Shown here one piece after another: positions 59,501 to 64,000 of a stretch of 64,000 nt of DNA. Both the position numbers and the translations under genes were made by a program. This DNA comes from Acidobacteriota bacterium (GTDB lineage: Bacteria > Acidobacteriota > Terriglobia > Terriglobales > Acidobacteriaceae): contig JAJZVZ010000002.1 of assembly GCA_021846945.1 (NCBI GenBank), positions 32,815-96,814 of the forward strand, written 5' to 3'. The stretch's first letter is position 1, and every line of letters starts with the position of its first letter. The notes under the pieces were generated by a model. The model did no database searches. It was not told the origin of the DNA and saw only the letters and a list, made by a program, of their open reading frames with translations.

Positions 59501-60093
59501 ATGTTCAGGTCTTTCTCCAGCCGGAGCAGGTCGGCCTGAATCTTCTTTTCCTGTTCGAGACCCTGGTCCTGAATTTCGAGGTAGAAGTTGCCGCGGCCAA
59601 AGATGTCCTCGTACTGCTGGGCGGCAGCCTTGGCCCGGTCGTACCGGCCGGCCATCAGCTCCTCGCACAGCTCACCGCTCAGGCAGCCGGAGAAGCCGAT
59701 CAGCCCCTTGGCATGCTCGGCCAGGTAGCGCTTGCTTACGCGAGGACGGCGGTAGAAGCCGTGCAGCGAAGCTTCAGAGGTGATCCGCACCAGGTTCCGG
59801 TAGCCTTCCTCGTCCTGGGCCAGCACCAGCAGGTGGTTGTAGTGGTCGTTGGGCGCCTCGGCGCGATGATCCTCGGCCTTGCACACGTACAGCTCGCAGC
59901 CCAGGATGGGCTTGACTCCCTTGGCCTTGGCCGCGTTGAAGAAGTGGACCGCGCCATAGATGTTTCCGTGGTCCGTCATGGCGACGGCCTTCTGCCCAAT
60001 CGCCGCGACACGGTCCACGAGCTTGTAGACGTCGCAGGCTCCGTCGAGGAGGGAGTATTCGGTGTGCAGGTGCAGGTGCGTAAATTCAGACAT
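56584..60093 (-). CDS. dnaE: DNA polymerase III alpha subunit
   Basis: 1169 aa; PHP domain [88 protein letters not shown]-type finger region. Confidence 0.97.
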   Translation of the reverse strand: [1169 protein letters not shown]

Positions 60094-60802
60094 GGCTCTA
60101 CAGCGATTTTAGTCGCCGATCGAGACCCTGGGGGACTCCCACCCTGGATCGTTTGATGTCGGTTATCAACAGATTGAGCTCGCGCGTTGAGGTTAAGGTG
60201 AACGTCCGCTCTCTTGAATCACTGCGAAAGGCCTTTGCCTGAGGACGAGGGCGATTGGGCAGGCGGCTTATCGGCGCTAGACCCGCTTCTTGTTGAACCC
60301 CGTCAGAGACGGTGAACTTTCCCGATTGCGCTCGGGATGGAATGAACGCATTGAATGGGACATGGAAGCCTGAAACACCGCATATACGGTGCTCCTCTGC
60401 GGCCACGGCCTTTCGCCCCGGTGACATGATGTGGTACACGTCTTAATAGAGGTCGCAAGCGGTGTTGAGCAGGGGAGTCCCGGGGCAAATGGAAATGTAT
60501 AGATTCAGCCGCGGCAAATTCTGATTCCAACCCTCAGACAGTATCTACCGGTGACCACGCGAGAGATTGAGTGCGCAGAATTCCGGGGAGACCGCGGGCA
60601 AGTTGGCCAGGGAATGCCAGATTGAACTTTCTCCGTTCATTCGTCATCGTGTTCAGCGTAAAGTAAGGGCCGTTTTTTAATGAGCGGTCATAGAATCCCC
60701 CTTTTGAGCGGGCGGGTGTGCCGGCAGGGACGAGACCCATCCGTTCGCGTTGGTCATTATTCCTTTTAACCTCGTGCACGTCCGAATTTTCACGGAGGTC
60801 GA

Positions 60803-61741
60803 ATGACTCATTTCACAATCGTTGCTGCCTCCCCAGCAGAACCATGCCTTAACCCCGAACCCGTCACATTCTCCAATGGATCGTGTTCCCCGAAACGGGC
60901 ACTCACAATCGCGTTGCTATTATTTTTGTTCCCGTTCGTTCTTGCGCTTCATGCGCAGAATAACTATGAGATTCAGGTGTACCCATCTGAAACTATTGCT
61001 CCCGGAACTCTGCTCACTGAACTCCACAGCAATTACACCGTCGAAGGCAGCACGACAACTCAATTTGGGATGCTGCCGACGCAGGGGCAGGAGCACGAGA
61101 CGATCGAACTTACGCAGGGAATCAATAAGTGGTCGGAGGTTGGATTCTATATCTTCACGGAAGAGGAGAATGGAACAGGAATTCAATGGGTTGGCGATCA
61201 TATCCGCCCCCGCGTGCGCGCCCCGGAGAGCTGGCACCTGCCAGTGGGCCTGAGCCTTTCCAATGAGATTGGATATGCGCGCGCCGCTTACGCCAATCCA
61301 ACCTGGTCATGGCAGATCATGCCGATTGTGGACCAGACGCTGGGTAAGTGGTACTGGTCAGTCAACACAACGATGAATTGGGGGATTCACCCAACATCGC
61401 TTCCTCCTGGAGCTTCTCAGCAAGAGATCAATTATTATTACCGGGATGTATCACCCCACGGCGTTACATTCGGACCAGCCGCTACATTAACGTTTCAACC
61501 GGACAAATACTATAACGTTGGTCTCGAATATTACGGATATTACGGGGAGTTTGGCCACTTTGTTTCGCTGCACAATCAGCAGCAGCAATTTTTCCCTGTC
61601 GTGAATCTCTTTGTGTCACCGAAGTGGGAGATCAACTTCGGCGCAGGTTGGGGGGCAACAGCCTCGACCGACCACCTTATTGTCAAATGCATCATCGGCC
61701 ACTATTTCAATTGGGGCATGTACCATCGCAAGCACCGCTAG
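60803..61741 (+). CDS. Putative outer-membrane beta-barrel protein
   Basis: Signal-like hydrophobic segment ending ALHAQ; alternating aromatic-rich beta strands (YYNVGLEYYGYYGEFG). Confidence 0.55.
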   Translation: MTHFTIVAASPAEPCLNPEPVTFSNGSCSPKRALTIALLLFLFPFVLALHAQNNYEIQVYPSETIAPGTLLTELHSNYTVEGSTTTQFGMLPTQGQEHETIELTQGINKWSEVGFYIFTEEENGTGIQWVGDHIRPRVRAPESWHLPVGLSLSNEIGYARAAYANPTWSWQIMPIVDQTLGKWYWSVNTTMNWGIHPTSLPPGASQQEINYYYRDVSPHGVTFGPAATLTFQPDKYYNVGLEYYGYYGEFGHFVSLHNQQQQFFPVVNLFVSPKWEINFGAGWGATASTDHLIVKCIIGHYFNWGMYHRKHR

Positions 61742-61930
61742 CTTTGTTCGCAACCGCAATGAAGATCAAGTTTGGGCGCCATGCGCACAGCGCAGGTTGC
61801 GTGTTTCAGTGAGAGGCATCCGATCGCAGGTTTGCGGTTTGTCTCTCTCTGTTCTCTCGACGACCGTACTGGAAAGCGCATCATGCATCGGCCGCAGTGG
61901 GCATCGAGTAAAGTTGCTTGCCACAAAAAG

Positions 61931-62311
61931 CTAGGCGGATTCGTCAATCATCGCCAGGATCTCTTTTTCAATCTCGGCGGCAAGACCTTCGACGCCGGCG
62001 AGGCCGGTTGCGCGCAACAAATCGGTTGGCTTCACAGTGGCGATCGTGCAGCCTTCGCCGTCGCTGAAGACGGAGATGCGGCAGGGCAGGACCGTGGAAA
62101 CCCTCATCTCGGCGGTCAAGGCCGTGGTGGCTGCCTGCGGATTGCACACATCGTAGACTTTGCATTCGTGGGCGAAGTCGATGCCCTTGGACTTGAGCGT
62201 CTGCTTGAGGTCATGGACATGAAGAACTCCGAATTTATGACGGGCGGCCGCCTCGCGCAACCGGGCGTCGACTTCGGCCGATGAGCGGGATGAATGCCTG
62301 CTGTAGGTCAT
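61931..62311 (-). CDS. DUF302-domain protein
   Basis: FGVLHVHDLKQTLKSKGIDFAHECKVYDVCNPQAATTALTAEMRVSTVLPCRISVFSDGEGCTIATVKP. Confidence 0.85.
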   Translation of the reverse strand: MTYSRHSSRSSAEVDARLREAAARHKFGVLHVHDLKQTLKSKGIDFAHECKVYDVCNPQAATTALTAEMRVSTVLPCRISVFSDGEGCTIATVKPTDLLRATGLAGVEGLAAEIEKEILAMIDESA

Positions 62312-62380
62312 AATGGCTCCTTGTGTTCATCTTTGTTGATTCCATGATGGCCCGGATTGATTCGCTTTTCCTGTTTCAAT

Positions 62381-62401
62381 CATCGTGCGGATTGCACGAT
62401 G
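62381..62401. promoter_or_regulatory. Perfect 8-bp inverted repeat CATCGTGC-GGATT-GCACGATG upstream of the DUF302 gene
   Basis: Read directly; about 70 bp upstream of start 62311. Confidence 0.4.
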
Positions 62402-62714
62402 GTTGCGCAGGAAGACGCGAGAAGCGCAGGCGTTCGAACCGGATTCCTGAAACGCAGCGGCGGTGATGTGCCGTTCAATCGCTCAGACTGGACTGCAACA
62501 TGTTCATTCTAGGAAACTTATCGAGAAGATTCCGGAGAGGCATCGTCTTCCATACCTCTTCCCTGGCTTCAGCCACACTGCAGGAGAATGACGAATGAAA
62601 GCCTTTCGTCCTGCGAAAGCGAGTTTGCTTCAGCGCCCGCCTTTGGACAAATCTTCACCCCGAGGGCTGGCGCCCTCGACAGGAGCGCAACCGGCCGATC
62701 TCTTGAACTCCGGA

Positions 62715-62879
62715 CTAAGAGCCCATCGCGTTCCCGCCGCAATCCGCGTGGCCGCACCTGCAGATTACGATCGTCGTCTTGCCTGCGGTGCCTTCGCAGT
62801 GTGCACTGCAATATTTAGACTTATCGGCCGGAATGCAAGTGCAGACGGGATTGGCGCATTTCTTGGGGTTTGTCGTCAT
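62715..62879 (-). CDS. 54-aa Cys-rich protein resembling bacterial metallothionein (SmtA/BmtA type)
   Basis: MTTNPKKCANPVCTCIPADKSKYCSAHCEGTAGKTTIVICRCGHADCGGNAMGS; eight Cys with two His. Confidence 0.65.
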   Translation of the reverse strand: MTTNPKKCANPVCTCIPADKSKYCSAHCEGTAGKTTIVICRCGHADCGGNAMGS

Positions 62880-63234
62880 AACTCCCCCTTTCGGGTTTTT
62901 GTATTCATCCGTGCGGCGCACGGCCTGCCAATACAGCTTCAACTTGCGGCCTAAGCATAGCATGGAAAAGGCATGTTGTAGCCTCCCACTTGCGGTCGAA
63001 TTCCTCCAAAAGTACCGCTGCGTCGAAAGGGTATCTATTATTGCCAGGGAATTTTGAAAGCTCGCGGCACGCAAAAAAGCCTTGACCCTGGGTAATCCGG
63101 CTGGGCTGCCCTCAGTGTGTGGAGCAAACTGGTCCCGCCTCAGGGGTAGGGCTGATCTGCGGCGGGCAACGGTCCGGTCTCTCGCTATGCAGTGACATGC
63201 ATTTGCGCTCGCCCGTCTTCAAAAGGGCTCCGTC

Positions 63235-63975
63235 TGTCAGCGCCGGTTTAAAACGGAGCCATATTGGCCGGGTTAGGCCGGAGCCAGGGAGAAGCCGAAG
63301 GTGGTGCAGGCACACGGCGGCGTCGGCCGCGTGAGCGAGACAAGCGCAGTCATGGTTCGAGTTTTTTCCCTGCGCAAGATGTAGCTATTTCACGGCCGAT
63401 CCTCCCGCGCCGTCGTCTGTCTCCGGTCGAGCGGATTCCGAGCTACGGCCAGGCGATGAACGTGAAGCGCGTCTATCGGCTGTATACAGAGGAGGGCCTA
63501 GCGGTGCGGCGGCGCAAGCGCAAGCGGCTGGTGCGGGATCGCGCGGCCGAGCCGCGGCTGGTGCGTGCCAACCAGGAGTGGGCGATGAACTTCATCGTGG
63601 ACGGTCTGGCGAACGACCGGGTGGTGCGGATCCTCAGCGTGGTGGATGCGTTCACCCGCGAGTGTCTGGCACTGGAAGCCGACACCAGCCTGGGCAGCGG
63701 CCGGGTGACGCGGGTGCTGGAACAACTGATCGATCAACGCGGTCTGCCGGAGAATGTGCGGTCCGACAACGGGCCGGAGTTCACCTCGCGGCGCATGCTG
63801 GGCAACCCACCCTCCGACCGCTGAACCCTCCCCGCCCGAACGCGCTTCGGGGGAGAAAAGCCTCTTCCGCTACGCTCCAGAGCCTTTTCTCGCCCGAAAA
63901 TCCCAACTTAACCTTTCTTCCTACTGGCTCCCTTTTCCTCCGCCCCAGTGGTTCCCTTTCATTTCGCCCTTGACA
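63235..63975. mobile_element. IS21-like element remnant (imperfect terminal inverted repeats TGTCA...TGACA)
   Basis: Left TGTCAGCGCCGGTTTAAAACGGAGCCA vs right end reverse complement TGTCAAGGGCGAAATGAAAGGGAACCA (18/27 identical by eye); subterminal repeats at the right end. Confidence 0.5.
63420..63801 (+). pseudogene. IS3-family transposase (OrfB, integrase core) fragment, truncated at both ends
   Basis: MNVKRVYRLYTEEGLAVRRRKRKRL...NQEWAMNFIVDGLANDRVVRILSVVDAFTRECLALEADTSLG...RSDNGPEFTSRRMLG then abrupt loss. Confidence 0.85.
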
Positions 63976-64000
63976 CCGCCCCAAAAGCAAACTCGAAACC

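Noticed and set aside
60100-60800. 700-bp gap between dnaE and the outer-membrane protein as a hidden gene or ncRNA
   Set aside because: No convincing ORF, tRNA/rRNA signature or strong repeat found by eye; left unassigned.
1-64000. CRISPR array, prophage, integron or toxin-antitoxin system
   Set aside because: No regular short direct repeats with spacers, no phage structural or integrase genes, and no recognisable TA pairs were seen.

Overview
This 64 kb window is GC-rich and densely coded on both strands. It looks like an Acidobacteria (Terriglobia-like) chromosome; that is an inference from gene content and coding style, and no 16S is present. Housekeeping genes: waaA/kdtA-lpxK, an sdhC-A-B operon, rdgB, secG with tRNA-Leu(GAG), a threonine ammonia-lyase with a possible leader attenuator, a 2-oxoacid:ferredoxin oxidoreductase pair, and dnaE. 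Accessory blocks: (1) a divergent aldarate (glucarate/galactarate) catabolic cluster at about 5.7-15.8 kb: gudD, garD, an enolase-superfamily dehydratase, a Tat-signal UxuA-like protein, an MFS transporter, garL, garR and an SMP-30 lipoprotein. (2) A compact nitric-oxide response locus at about 16-23.4 kb: hemerythrin, a radical SAM/SPASM protein, a DNR-like CRP/FNR regulator, a RIC/YtfE variant, NnrS and quinol-type NO reductase, with three copies of a shared GTGACnnAAGTYnC operator-like motif. (3) A sulfatase/FGE and rhamnose-glycan block at about 24-41 kb (sulfatase, FGE, RhaM, GH28, GH78, RhaT, GH3), interrupted by sdh and rdgB. The most system-like signal is the NO locus. IS debris is visible at about 2.1 kb (IS4/DUF4372-like) and 63.2-64.0 kb (IS3 fragment inside IS21-like ends). 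All calls come from reading the sequence and ORF translations; no database search was run.
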